A stretch of DNA of 64,000 nt from Thioclava sp. ES.031 (GCF_002563775.1 NZ_PDJO01000001.1:1436001-1500000), one strand, 5' to 3'; shown: positions 1-8,539, numbered from the stretch's first letter. The notes: generated by a model not told the origin, from the letters alone. Translations and numbers: made by a program.

Positions 1-30
1 AAAACGCCCCGCCGATCGGCGGGGCGTTTT
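1..30. terminator. Bidirectional intrinsic terminator, perfect 30-bp palindrome
   Basis: The first 30 bases are a perfect palindrome with an A4 start, a GC-rich core around CCGATCGG and a T4 end, so it reads as an intrinsic terminator on both strands. It lies 45 bp beyond the stop of mmsA (minus strand) and would end that transcript. A gene outside the window may share it. Confidence 0.85.
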
Positions 31-75
31 CCTATGTCTGGGGGAGGGCGGTTCGCGAACCGCCCCGCCGAAAGA

Positions 76-1578
76 TCAGTCGAGCGCCTTGAAGTTCAGC
101 GCCGCACCTTCGTCCTTGATGCCCGAGAACCAACGGGCCGTGACGGTCTTGGTCTTGGTGTAGAAGCGGAAGGCGTCGGGACCGTACTGGTTGAGGTCGC
201 CGAAGGCCGACTTCTTCCAGCCGCCGAAGGTGTAGTAGCTCAGCGGAACCGGGATCGGGAAGTTGATGCCGACCATGCCGACATTGACGTTCGCCGCGAA
301 GTCGCGCGCCACGTCGCCATCGGCGGTGTAGATCGCGGTGCCGTTGCCGTAGGGGTTGTCGACGACCAGATCGAGCGCCTCGTCATAGGTCTTCGTGCGC
401 ACCATCGACAGGACCGGGCCAAAGATTTCCTCTTTGTAGATGTCCATGTCGGGGGTGACGTTGTCGAAGAGCGACGGGCCGACGAAGAAGCCGTCCTCAT
501 AGCCCTGCAGCGAGAAGTCGCGGCCGTCGACGACAAGGTTCGCGCCCTGATCGACACCCGAATTGATGAGCGACTTGATCCGCTCCTGCGCCTGCTTGGT
601 GATGACGGGACCGTAATCCACGTCGTCGCCACCGGTATAGGGGCCGACTTTCAGCTTCTCGATCTTCGGCACGAGACGCTCGACCAGCGCATCCGCCGTG
701 CCGTCGCCCACCGGAACCGCAACCGAGATCGCCATGCAGCGCTCGCCAGCGGCGCCGTAGCCCGCGCCGATCAGCGCGTCGGCGGCCTTGTCCATGTCCG
801 CGTCGGGCATGATGATCATGTGGTTCTTCGCACCGCCGAAGCACTGCGCGCGCTTGCCGTTGGTGGCGGCACGACCGTAGATGTATTGCGCGATCGGGGT
901 CGAACCCACGAAGCCCACGCCCTGGATCGTCTCGTGATCGAGGATCGTGTCCACGGCTTCCTTGTCGCCGTTGACGACCTGCAGCACGCCATCGGGAAGA
1001 CCGGCTTCCTGTGCGAGTTCCGCGAGCATGATCGCCGTGGTCGGCACGCGCTCGGACGGCTTGAGGATCATCGCGTTACCCGAAGCGAGCGCCGGGCCCA
1101 TCTTCCACAGCGGGATCATGGCGGGGAAGTTGAACGGCGTGATGCCGGCCACGACGCCCAGCGGCTGGCGCATCGAGTAGAGGTCGATACCGGGGCCCGC
1201 GTCGCCGGTGTATTCGCCCTTGAGCATCGCAGGCGCGCCCATGCAGACCTCGATCACTTCGAGGCCACGCTGCACGTCGCCCTTCGCGTCGGGGATGGTC
1301 TTGCCGTGCTCTTTCGACAGAGCCTCGGCGAGCTTGTCCATGTCGCGCTCGATCAGCTGACCGAATTTCATCATCACGCGGGCGCGGCGCTGCGGGTTGA
1401 CCTTCTGCCATTCCAGCTGCGCTTTCGCGGCGTCGGCGATTGCCGCATCCAGCTCAGCCGGGGTGGCCAGCGCGACCTTGGCGATCTGCTCGCCGGTGGC
1501 GGGGTTGAAGACTTCGCCGAAGCGGCCGGACGTGCCCGCGACGCGCTTGCCGTTGATCCAGTGACCGATTTCTTCCAT
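76..1578 (-). CDS. mmsA: Methylmalonate-semialdehyde dehydrogenase (CoA-acylating)
   Basis: A 500-residue aldehyde dehydrogenase superfamily protein. The family converts methylmalonate semialdehyde to propionyl-CoA in valine catabolism, and malonate semialdehyde to acetyl-CoA in inositol or beta-alanine breakdown, in the cytoplasm. Visible signatures are the N-terminal EEIGHWINGK start typical of MmsA, the fold motif GITPFNFPAMIPLW, and the active-site Cys in GERCMAIS near residue 285. Length matches the family (~500). The ATG at 1578 has an AGGAGGAGTG-like ribosome site just upstream. It is transcribed away from a LysR-type regulator gene, which suggests local control of the operon. The main alternative is another CoA-acylating semialdehyde dehydrogenase of the same subfamily. 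Confidence 0.93.
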   Translation of the reverse strand: MEEIGHWINGKRVAGTSGRFGEVFNPATGEQIAKVALATPAELDAAIADAAKAQLEWQKVNPQRRARVMMKFGQLIERDMDKLAEALSKEHGKTIPDAKGDVQRGLEVIEVCMGAPAMLKGEYTGDAGPGIDLYSMRQPLGVVAGITPFNFPAMIPLWKMGPALASGNAMILKPSERVPTTAIMLAELAQEAGLPDGVLQVVNGDKEAVDTILDHETIQGVGFVGSTPIAQYIYGRAATNGKRAQCFGGAKNHMIIMPDADMDKAADALIGAGYGAAGERCMAISVAVPVGDGTADALVERLVPKIEKLKVGPYTGGDDVDYGPVITKQAQERIKSLINSGVDQGANLVVDGRDFSLQGYEDGFFVGPSLFDNVTPDMDIYKEEIFGPVLSMVRTKTYDEALDLVVDNPYGNGTAIYTADGDVARDFAANVNVGMVGINFPIPVPLSYYTFGGWKKSAFGDLNQYGPDAFRFYTKTKTVTARWFSGIKDEGAALNFKALD

Positions 1579-1664
1579 GAGACACTCCTCCTACAGATAA
1601 CTTGGCTTTGGCGCACTCTAGCCTTGCGAAAATGAGCATAAAAGGGGAAGTAACTCAAAAGCGT

Positions 1665-1680
1665 TTTGCATTTTTGCAAA
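1665..1680. promoter_or_regulatory. Inverted repeat TTTGCA-N4-TGCAAA between mmsA and the LysR gene
   Basis: A TTTGCA / TGCAAA dyad with a 4-bp spacer lies 13 bp upstream of the LysR-type gene start and about 87 bp upstream of mmsA. LysR regulators usually bind interrupted dyads in such divergent intergenic regions, so this is a candidate operator. No binding evidence is available from sequence alone. Confidence 0.4.
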
Positions 1681-1692
1681 GAGGGGCGCGAT

Positions 1693-2592
1693 ATGGACTG
1701 GGACGACCTGCGGATTTTCCTTGCCGTCGCACGGGCCGAGAGCCTGTCGGGCGCCGGGCGGCGTTTGAAGCTGGACGCGGCCACCGTGGGGCGGCGCATC
1801 GCGCGGCTCGAAGAAGGGGTGGGGGCGAAGCTCTTCGTGAAATCGCCGCAGGGCTACGCGCTGTCGGAATCGGGCGACCGTCTCCTGCCCCATGCCGAGG
1901 CGGCGGAGCAGGTCTTCGCGGGCGCCGATGAAGAGCTGTCCGGCATCGCGGGCCAGTTGACGGGGCAATTGCGGATCGGCGCGCCCGATGGCTGCGCGAA
2001 TTACCTTCTGCCGCAGGTCTGCGCGAAGATCGCCGAGGACAATCCCGGGCTGGAGATTCAGGTCGTCGCCCTGCCGCGGGTCTTCAACCTCTCGAAGCGC
2101 GAGGCGGATATGGCGATCGCAGTGTCGCGCCCGACCGCAGGCCGCCTGACCGTGCAGAAGCTGAGCGACTATCACCTCAGCCTCGCCGCCCATCGCGACT
2201 ATCTCGCGAAGGCGCCGCCGATCACCTGCAAGGAGGATCTGCGCCATCACCGGATGATCGGCTATATCCCCGACATGATCTTCGACAAGGAGCTGGATTA
2301 CTTCGCCGAGACCGAGGCCGAGGTGATGGGGCTCGCGTCGAATTCAGCGGCCGTGCAGACCCGGATGATCGAGGCGGGCGCAGGCGTGGGCATCGTCCAC
2401 GACTTCGCGATCCCCTTCGCGCCGGGCGTTCAACGGGTGCTGGGCGACGAGATCCGGCTCAACCGCGCCTTCTGGTTGATCCGCCACGCCGACGACCGCC
2501 GATCCGAGCGCCTGACCCGCTTCGCCGAAGCGCTGGGGCAGGGGTTGCGCGACGAGGTTGCGCGGCTAGAACACGCTGCGGTTGAAATATAA
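1693..2592 (+). CDS. LysR-family transcriptional regulator
   Basis: A 299-residue LysR-type regulator. Residues 1-60 form the winged HTH (DWDDLRIFLAVARAESLSG with the following RRLKLDAATVGRRIARLE), and the rest is the periplasmic-binding-like effector domain. I chose the ATG at 1693 over an in-frame ATG at 1666 because GAGGGG sits at a normal distance and the protein then starts with the family's usual MDWDDLR. It is divergent from mmsA, separated by 114 bp that contain an AT-rich dyad, so it probably controls mmsA and itself. The effector is unknown. Confidence 0.9.
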   Translation: MDWDDLRIFLAVARAESLSGAGRRLKLDAATVGRRIARLEEGVGAKLFVKSPQGYALSESGDRLLPHAEAAEQVFAGADEELSGIAGQLTGQLRIGAPDGCANYLLPQVCAKIAEDNPGLEIQVVALPRVFNLSKREADMAIAVSRPTAGRLTVQKLSDYHLSLAAHRDYLAKAPPITCKEDLRHHRMIGYIPDMIFDKELDYFAETEAEVMGLASNSAAVQTRMIEAGAGVGIVHDFAIPFAPGVQRVLGDEIRLNRAFWLIRHADDRRSERLTRFAEALGQGLRDEVARLEHAAVEI

Positions 2593-2682
2593 TTGGCGGC
2601 CCCGTGAACCGCAAAGCCGTTGACAAATCTATGAAAGCAGTGGGACGCTTGAGTTTAGACGACGTTTTTCAAGGAGACGCCG

Positions 2683-3117
2683 ATGCAGGTTATGCAGATT
2701 CTCAAGAACAAGGGCGAGATGGAAGTTTTCACCGTCGCCCCCGACATGAAGCTGAGCGAGGTCGTCGCCCTGCTTTCTTCCAAACGCATCGGTGCGGTGA
2801 TCGTCTCGCAGGATGGGCAAACCGTCGACGGGATCGTCTCGGAGCGCGATGTCGTGCGTGAAATCGCCCGGCGCGGTGCCGATTGCCTTGTGATGACCGC
2901 CGGTGATGTCATGACCCGCGACGTCAAGCATTGCGCCCCGATGGACAGCACCGAAGAGGTGATGAGCCTGATGACCGAGGGCCGCTTCCGCCACATGCCC
3001 GTGCGCGAGAACGGCAAGATGGTCGGCGTGATCTCGATCGGGGACGTGGTCAAGGCGCGTCTGAACGAGCTCCATATGGAGAAAGAGTCGCTTCAGGGCA
3101 TGATCATGGGCAACTGA
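2683..3117 (+). CDS. Tandem CBS-domain protein
   Basis: A 144-residue protein made almost entirely of two CBS motifs, roughly residues 10-65 and 75-130, with typical segments such as RIGAVIVSQDGQTVDGIVSERDV cut across the first repeat and RHMPVRENGKMVGVISIGDV in the second. CBS pairs (Bateman modules) bind adenine nucleotides or SAM and usually sense energy state. No enzymatic domain is attached, so the partner protein cannot be read from sequence. An AAGGAGA ribosome site precedes the ATG. A small hairpin overlaps the stop codon. Stand-alone CBS proteins of this size are common in alphaproteobacteria. Confidence 0.88.
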   Translation: MQVMQILKNKGEMEVFTVAPDMKLSEVVALLSSKRIGAVIVSQDGQTVDGIVSERDVVREIARRGADCLVMTAGDVMTRDVKHCAPMDSTEEVMSLMTEGRFRHMPVRENGKMVGVISIGDVVKARLNELHMEKESLQGMIMGN

Positions 3118-3134
3118 TGCCGCAATGCGGCATC
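3116..3134 (+). terminator. Hairpin overlapping the stop of the CBS gene
   Basis: GATGCCGC and GCGGCATC form an 8-bp stem with an AAT loop, starting inside the TGA stop codon. Only two T residues follow, so it is a weak terminator or a 3'-end stabilising hairpin. Confidence 0.5.
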
Positions 3135-3152
3135 TTCCCGCTTGCAATTAGC

Positions 3153-3171
3153 CACGCAATATAGTTGCGTG
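3153..3171. promoter_or_regulatory. Inverted repeat CACGCAA-N5-TTGCGTG upstream of coaD
   Basis: Perfect 7-bp arms separated by TATAG lie 37 bp before the coaD start. The TATAG centre could be a promoter -10 and the dyad an operator. No regulator is recognised. Confidence 0.35.
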
Positions 3172-3207
3172 CGCTAACCTTTTTGGCGGGCGACGAGGGA
3201 GGATGCC

Positions 3208-3705
3208 ATGCGGATCGGTCTTTACCCCGGAACTTTCGATCCGGTCACGCTGGGCCACCTCGATATCATCGAGCGCGCGATGGCTCTGGTGGATCGGCTC
3301 GTGATCGGGGTCGCGATCAACCGTGACAAGGGGCCGCTTTTCTCGCTCGAGGAACGCGTCGCCATGCTTCAGGACGAATGCGCGAAGATCACCGACCGCC
3401 GCGGCGGCGAGATCGTCGTCCATCCCTTCGAAAACCTGCTGATCGACTGCGCCAAGGATGTCGGCGCGAGCGTGATCGTGCGCGGCCTGCGCGCGGTGGC
3501 CGATTTCGAATATGAATTCCAGATGGTCGGGATGAACCGCGCGCTCGATTCCTCGGTCGAGACGGTGTTCCTGATGGCCGATGCACGGCGTCAGGCGATC
3601 GCCTCGAAGCTGGTGAAGGAAATCGCGCGGCTCGACGGGGATGTCTCGAAATTCGTTACCCCCGCCGTGCGCGATGCCTTGGTCAAGGCTTACGCCAAGG
3701 CCTGA
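3208..3705 (+). CDS. coaD: Pantetheine-phosphate adenylyltransferase
   Basis: A 165-residue nucleotidyltransferase of the CoaD family. It transfers AMP from ATP to 4'-phosphopantetheine, the penultimate step of coenzyme A synthesis, in the cytoplasm. The phosphate-binding motif GTFDPVTLGH is at residues 8-17, and RGLRAVADFEYEFQM and the substrate-contacting MADARRQAIASKLVKEIA follow at the usual positions. Length fits the family (~160). The stop codon TGA is followed at once by the reverse-complement stop of the yfdX-like gene, so the two convergent genes abut with no spacer and no obvious terminator. Confidence 0.96.
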   Translation: MRIGLYPGTFDPVTLGHLDIIERAMALVDRLVIGVAINRDKGPLFSLEERVAMLQDECAKITDRRGGEIVVHPFENLLIDCAKDVGASVIVRGLRAVADFEYEFQMVGMNRALDSSVETVFLMADARRQAIASKLVKEIARLDGDVSKFVTPAVRDALVKAYAKA

Positions 3706-4506
3706 TCAGCCGTTCGAGGCGGCGTTGCCCGACGTGCCGCTCTGCTGCGATTTCTGCTGCATCTGAGTGCTGCCGCTCGCATTTGCCGAGGATTTCGTGG
3801 CGTTGCCCGCCTGCTGCGGCAGGTTGTCGAGACCCCATTGGTCGATCACGACGGAATCCTCGACGCCTTTCAGCGCAAGGTTCGCCTCGTAGTAATTGCC
3901 CGATTTGATGAGCTTGGACGCGTCCTGCAGATGGGCGAGCGACGCCTTCGCGGGCACCATCGCCGCCGAGATCGACACGTCGATATCATTGTCTTTCAGC
4001 GTCTTGGCGGCGGCTTTCGCGTTCCCCTGCGCCATCTGCTGATTGGCCTTGCCGACCGCTTTCTGGTTATCCGGCGTCACCGTGAAGCTTTCGCCAAGCG
4101 CGATGGAGCTGTCGAAGGGCAGGTAGGTCACGCCTTTCTTGCCCGCTTTCGAGGGCACGCCCCATTTGCTTTCGGCCTTCTCGGCGGCCTGCATTTTCGC
4201 GGTGGCGTCCTTGGTCATCTTGGTCGCCATGTCGGTATTGCCATCGAAGATCGCCAGACGCGCCGCGCGCACTTCGCGCATCGCCGTGTAGGCGTCATTG
4301 ACCGTGGTCAGCAAGTCCTTGTCGGTCGAGCTTGCCGTGGTCTGCGAGACCGCGTCATTGCCTTGGCTTTGGGCGCTCTGCATCGCGGTGCCGCTTGAGT
4401 TGCTGTTGGAGCTCGTGGTGGCGGCATTGGCCATCTCAAAGCTCGCGGGGCCCGCGATCAGCGCGGAGGAGAGGGCGAGGGCGAGGAATTTCTTGCTGCG
4501 TTCCAT
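3706..4506 (-). CDS. YfdX-family secreted protein
   Basis: A 266-residue exported protein. The ATG at 4506 is preceded by AAGGGA and gives a clear signal peptide (MERSKKFLALALSSALIAG, then cleavage near ANA-A at residue 27). An in-frame longer start would bury this signal. After a Ser/Asn/Thr-rich linker comes the YfdX core (about residues 55-235: DLLTTVNDAYTAMREVRAAR, AEKAESKWGVPS, LPFDSSIALGESF). The C-terminus is Gln/Ser/Asn rich. YfdX in enterobacteria is linked to acid and drug stress, but the biochemical role is unsettled. Nothing nearby points to a specific pathway. Confidence 0.82.
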   Translation of the reverse strand: MERSKKFLALALSSALIAGPASFEMANAATTSSNSNSSGTAMQSAQSQGNDAVSQTTASSTDKDLLTTVNDAYTAMREVRAARLAIFDGNTDMATKMTKDATAKMQAAEKAESKWGVPSKAGKKGVTYLPFDSSIALGESFTVTPDNQKAVGKANQQMAQGNAKAAAKTLKDNDIDVSISAAMVPAKASLAHLQDASKLIKSGNYYEANLALKGVEDSVVIDQWGLDNLPQQAGNATKSSANASGSTQMQQKSQQSGTSGNAASNG

Positions 4507-4683
4507 GGGATATTCCCTTTCGTGATGGGGTTCAGCTAAGGCGGAGGCGCCGGGCGGCGCGCTCCATGGCCCTGAAACGTCCCGGATTTCAAAGGGTTCT
4601 ATCACCATGCATCAAGGCTCGCGGCGCGGGTGAGAGGGCGCGTGCATGCTCTGCGAGCCGTGTGTGAGAGGTGAGCACGAAAA

Positions 4684-4706
4684 GGGCGGCCCAAGATGGA
4701 CCGCCC
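4684..4706 (-). terminator. Intrinsic terminator of gap (first copy)
   Basis: On the minus strand a 9-bp stem (GGGCGGTCC with GGGCCGCCC, one G-U pair, 5-base loop) is followed by TTTTC. It is 44 bp past the gap stop codon. Confidence 0.75.
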
Positions 4707-4749
4707 CTTCGACTTTTTCACAATCTGCGGGGCGGTGCCCCGATCACGT

Positions 4750-5751
<1,002 letters not shown>

Positions 5752-5803
5752 ATCCGTCTCCTCTGGCTGGCTGCCCGGCAGGGAGTTGCACGGGCAGGTC
5801 TTC

Positions 5804-5817
5804 CGTTAACGCTAACA
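5804..5817 (-). promoter_or_regulatory. LacI-type dyad upstream of gap (first copy)
   Basis: On the minus strand the site reads TGTTAGCGTTAACG, a near-palindrome centred on CG, the layout of LacI/GalR operators. The same core occurs twice upstream of the second gap gene. Confidence 0.5.
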
Positions 5818-5858
5818 AGCGCGTTCAGCGCCGAAGGTCAACGGGGTGCAGCCCGATG

Positions 5859-6002
5859 CTAGCGCCAGAACGCGACATATTGAACGAGATCGGCAGTTTT
5901 TTTCGCCAGAAACAGCAGGATGCGGCCGTCATCGGCAAACACATCCGCCAAAATAAGCAAAATGAGGAGGGCCCCAAGCCAGAGCGCGATCCGATTGGTC
6001 AT
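5859..6002 (-). CDS. 47-residue membrane protein between two gap genes
   Basis: This small ORF runs from an ATG at 6002 to TAG at 5859. A strong AAGGGG ribosome site sits 5 bases before the ATG. The predicted protein starts MTNRIALWLGALLILLILAD, a hydrophobic single membrane span, followed by a short FADDGRILLFL stretch and a second, weaker hydrophobic tail ending YVAFWR. It starts 31 bp after the second gap gene and ends 107 bp before the first, so it is probably cotranscribed with them. I recall similar short ORFs between gap genes in related bacteria but no function. The role is unknown. Confidence 0.72.
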   Translation of the reverse strand: MTNRIALWLGALLILLILADVFADDGRILLFLAKKTADLVQYVAFWR

Positions 6003-6033
6003 CTATCCCCTTCGCGCGCCCTTGTTTGGCGCG

Positions 6034-7035
6034 TCAGTGCACGAGTCGCCCCATCGCCCCGGCCACATCGGCCATGCGGCAGGAGAACCCCCATTCGTTA
6101 TCGTACCAGGCCAGAACGCGGACAAGCTTGCCCACGACCTTGGTCTGGTCCGGCGCGAAGATAGAGGATTGCTGCGTGTGGTTGAAGTCGATCGAGACCT
6201 TCGGCTCGGGGTCGTAGCCCAGCACCATGCCCATGTAGCCGGCGGCGGCTTCGCGGACGATCTCGTTCACCTCGTCGCGGGTGACGGTCTTGCGCGCCTC
6301 GAAGGTCAGATCGACCGCGGAAACATTGGGGGTGGGGACGCGCAGCGCGGTGCCGTCGAGGCGGCCTTGCAGCTCGGGCAGCACCTCGCCCAGGGCCTTC
6401 GCGGCGCCGGTGGAGGTCGGGATCATTGCCATCGCCGCGGCGCGGGCGCGATAGAGATCCTTGTGGCGACGGTCGAGCGTGGGCTGATCGCCGGTATAGG
6501 AATGGATCGTCGTCATCACGCCCGATTCGATGCCGATCGTGTCATTGAGCACCTTGGCGAGCGGCGCGAGGCAGTTCGTGGTGCACGACCCGTTCGAAAC
6601 GACGTGATGCGCGGGCGTCAGCTCGCGATGGTTCACGCCGTAGACCACGGTCTTGTCGGCATCGGTCGCAGGCGCGGAGACCAGAACCCGCTTCGCGCCG
6701 CGACCCAGATGGACGGCGGCCTTGTCGCGGGCGTTGAACTTGCCGGTGCATTCGAGGACGACATCGACGCCGTCCCAGTCGAGTTCTTCCGGGTCGTAGG
6801 TCGACATCACGTCGATCGGGCCGCGCCCGAGGTCGAGCGTGTTGCCCGCAACCTTCACCTGCCCGCCGAAGCGGCCGTGGACGGAGTCGTATTTCAGGAG
6901 ATGCGCATTGGTCTCGATCGGGCCGGTGGCGTTGATCTTGACGACCTGCACGTCGTTGCGCGCGGCTTCCGCGATATGCGCGAGCGTGCAGCGCCCGATG
7001 CGGCCGAAGCCGTTGATCCCGATGGTGACGGTCAT
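6034..7035 (-). CDS. Second glyceraldehyde-3-phosphate dehydrogenase, probably NADP-preferring
   Basis: A 333-residue GAPDH paralogue. Start ATG at 7035 has GGAGAG upstream; a longer in-frame start at 7086 is not needed. INGFGRIGR, catalytic Cys151 (SNGSCTTNC) and HSYTGDQ are present. The coenzyme-specificity position is Ala36 (INATG) instead of Asp, and the pair before HKDL is Arg-Arg. In GapB-type enzymes loss of this Asp goes with NADP use and gluconeogenic function, so I infer an anabolic role next to the NAD-type gap copy. Two LacI-type dyads and an ATTGCATGCAAT palindrome lie upstream. Confidence 0.9.
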   Translation of the reverse strand: MTVTIGINGFGRIGRCTLAHIAEAARNDVQVVKINATGPIETNAHLLKYDSVHGRFGGQVKVAGNTLDLGRGPIDVMSTYDPEELDWDGVDVVLECTGKFNARDKAAVHLGRGAKRVLVSAPATDADKTVVYGVNHRELTPAHHVVSNGSCTTNCLAPLAKVLNDTIGIESGVMTTIHSYTGDQPTLDRRHKDLYRARAAAMAMIPTSTGAAKALGEVLPELQGRLDGTALRVPTPNVSAVDLTFEARKTVTRDEVNEIVREAAAGYMGMVLGYDPEPKVSIDFNHTQQSSIFAPDQTKVVGKLVRVLAWYDNEWGFSCRMADVAGAMGRLVH

Positions 7036-7075
7036 GATGATCTCTCCGAAGCGCGTGATTTCGGCGCTGGATACC

Positions 7076-7087
7076 ATTGCATGCAAT
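7076..7087. promoter_or_regulatory. 12-bp palindrome ATTGCATGCAAT upstream of second gap gene
   Basis: A perfect 12-bp palindrome 41 bp before the ATG of the second gap gene, between the start and the LacI-type dyads. Possible operator; protein unknown. Confidence 0.35.
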
Positions 7088-7111
7088 TCGGGAAAAGGTT
7101 TTGAAACAGTA

Positions 7112-7144
7112 TGTTAGCGTAAACACGCGGTGTTTGCGATAACA
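7112..7144. promoter_or_regulatory. Two tandem LacI-type dyads upstream of second gap gene
   Basis: TGTTAGCGTAAACA (7112-7125) and TGTTTGCGATAACA (7131-7144) both fit a TGTTAGCGCTAACA-like palindrome with two mismatches each. Their centres are 19 bp apart, close to two helical turns, so two dimers or a tetramer could bind the same face. Confidence 0.5.
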
Positions 7145-7213
7145 TTGCGGGGCAGGGCGCGGCTTTGGCGCGAAGAGTGGCGCCGAACGGGGCGCGGCGA
7201 CAGAATCTTTCGC

Positions 7214-8308
7214 TCAATCGTCGTCCTCTGCGACGAGGAAGATCTCTCCCGCGGCTTCCATCTCCCGGATTGCGGCGACAACAGCGCTCATCGCCTCTTC
7301 GGCGTCTTTCTCCTTCACCTTGCCCAGATTCGCCATCTCGTCGCGCAAGCTTTGCGCCATGCGCTGGGACATGTTGGCAAGAATGAACTCCGCCGCGGGT
7401 TGCAACGGGCCGGTCGCCCCGGCAAGCGCGACGGTCAGCTGCGTCTGATCGACCACGCGCAGCACTTTCGGGATGTCGCGTGTATCGATGCGGGCGGGAA
7501 TATTGGCGAAGGTGAAGATCGCCTTCTTCACCTCGTCGGCGAAGGTCTTGTCCTCTTCCTCCAGCCCCTTGAGCACCGCGTCGCGGGTGGCAGAGGCCGA
7601 GTAGTTCAGGATCGCGCCCACCCGTTCCACCGGCCCGGAATCGAAGGCTTTTGGCGGGGTGGCATCCAGTTGCGCTGCGAGCGCCTGCCCGATCCGCAGC
7701 ACGGTTTCGGGCGCGACATTTCCGGTCAGCGAGACCGCATAGGCGATCCGCCGCGCTTTCTCTCCGGGCAGCAGCCCGAGCAGCTCGGCAGATTTCGCGA
7801 CCGACAGCTTCGACAGCATCACTGCGCCCACTTCGACGCTTTCGCCTTCCAGAACGGGCAGAAGCACTTCCGCGGTGAGGCCCGCGATCCGCTGCCACGG
7901 GTCGGCGCGCGAGGAGCCGGAGGCCAGCCTGCGCAAGCGGTTCGAGGCCGAGGGCGAGAGCTGTCCGTCGAGCAGCGACAGCGCGCCTTCCAGCCCGCCG
8001 GGGAAAGCGATGCCGACAGACTCCAATTCTTCGCAGAACTCTTCCACTACGCTGGTGATGGTGGAGCGGTCGACCAGACGCAGCTGCGCCACGGTCTCGG
8101 TCAGTTCGGTCTGTTGATCGTCGCTCAGCTCCGTCAGCGGCAATTTCAGCCCTTCGGAGGCGAGCAGCCGCACGATGATCGCAGCTTTCTGGCGCCGCGT
8201 AAGCGGTCCCGGCCGGGCGGATTTGTCGCCAGCCGAGTCGGACCCGGCCATATGACCGAGCGCCATGGGCGCGATCGCATTCACCGCGAGAACCTCCGTG
8301 CTGGGCAT
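7214..8308 (-). CDS. FliG-like flagellar motor switch protein
   Basis: A 364-residue protein related to FliG, which sits at the cytoplasmic face of the flagellar MS ring and interacts with the stator. The N-terminal segment LTRRQKAAIIVRLLASEG (around residue 37) and the C-terminal part (residues ~240-364, including ANIPARIDTRDIPKVLRVVD and the acidic EIFLVAEDDD end) match the family. No other flagellar gene is nearby, so it is a solitary copy, and a second fliG may lie in a flagellar cluster elsewhere. The start is uncertain: ATGs at 8308, 8266 and 8251 all lack strong ribosome sites. Confidence 0.8.
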   Translation of the reverse strand: MPSTEVLAVNAIAPMALGHMAGSDSAGDKSARPGPLTRRQKAAIIVRLLASEGLKLPLTELSDDQQTELTETVAQLRLVDRSTITSVVEEFCEELESVGIAFPGGLEGALSLLDGQLSPSASNRLRRLASGSSRADPWQRIAGLTAEVLLPVLEGESVEVGAVMLSKLSVAKSAELLGLLPGEKARRIAYAVSLTGNVAPETVLRIGQALAAQLDATPPKAFDSGPVERVGAILNYSASATRDAVLKGLEEEDKTFADEVKKAIFTFANIPARIDTRDIPKVLRVVDQTQLTVALAGATGPLQPAAEFILANMSQRMAQSLRDEMANLGKVKEKDAEEAMSAVVAAIREMEAAGEIFLVAEDDD

Positions 8309-8386
8309 CGGCCGCGCGGGCGGCCAATGCGGTTTCGCGGTCAGCTTTGCACGGAGGCCGTTAAGACGGGATTACCGTCTCAGCGG

Positions 8387-8539
8387 TCAGCTGGACTGCA
8401 GGACGCAGGCACTCGCGTCCTTGTCCCAGACCTGGCCCTGCGGGCAGGACATGGAGGCTTGGTGGCCGCTAAAGCACTCGGCCGACGCGGCGAGCGGGGC
8501 GAGGATCAGCACGGCGGCTGCAAGGATGGTTCGGGTCAT
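8387..8539 (-). CDS. 50-residue secreted Cys-containing peptide
   Basis: ATG at 8539 follows AAGGGAGA. The product has a signal peptide (MTRTILAAAVLILAPLAASA, about 20 residues) and a 30-residue mature part, ECFSGHQASMSCPQGQVWDK and then DASACVLQSS, with three cysteines. The MSCPQGQVWD...C pattern resembles short chitin-binding/peritrophin-like loops, though this is only a resemblance. It lies between purB (upstream, same strand) and the fliG-like gene. Similar small ORFs beside purB occur in related genomes in my recollection. Function unknown. Confidence 0.7.
   Translation of the reverse strand: MTRTILAAAVLILAPLAASAECFSGHQASMSCPQGQVWDKDASACVLQSS

Noticed and set aside
34..1635. 533-codon open frame antisense to mmsA
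   Set aside because: His/Arg/Asp-rich shadow of a well-supported gene; no ribosome site or family motif.
2619..2660. Sigma-70 promoter for the CBS gene
   Set aside because: TTGACA is present at 2620-2625 but no acceptable -10 lies 16-18 bp downstream.
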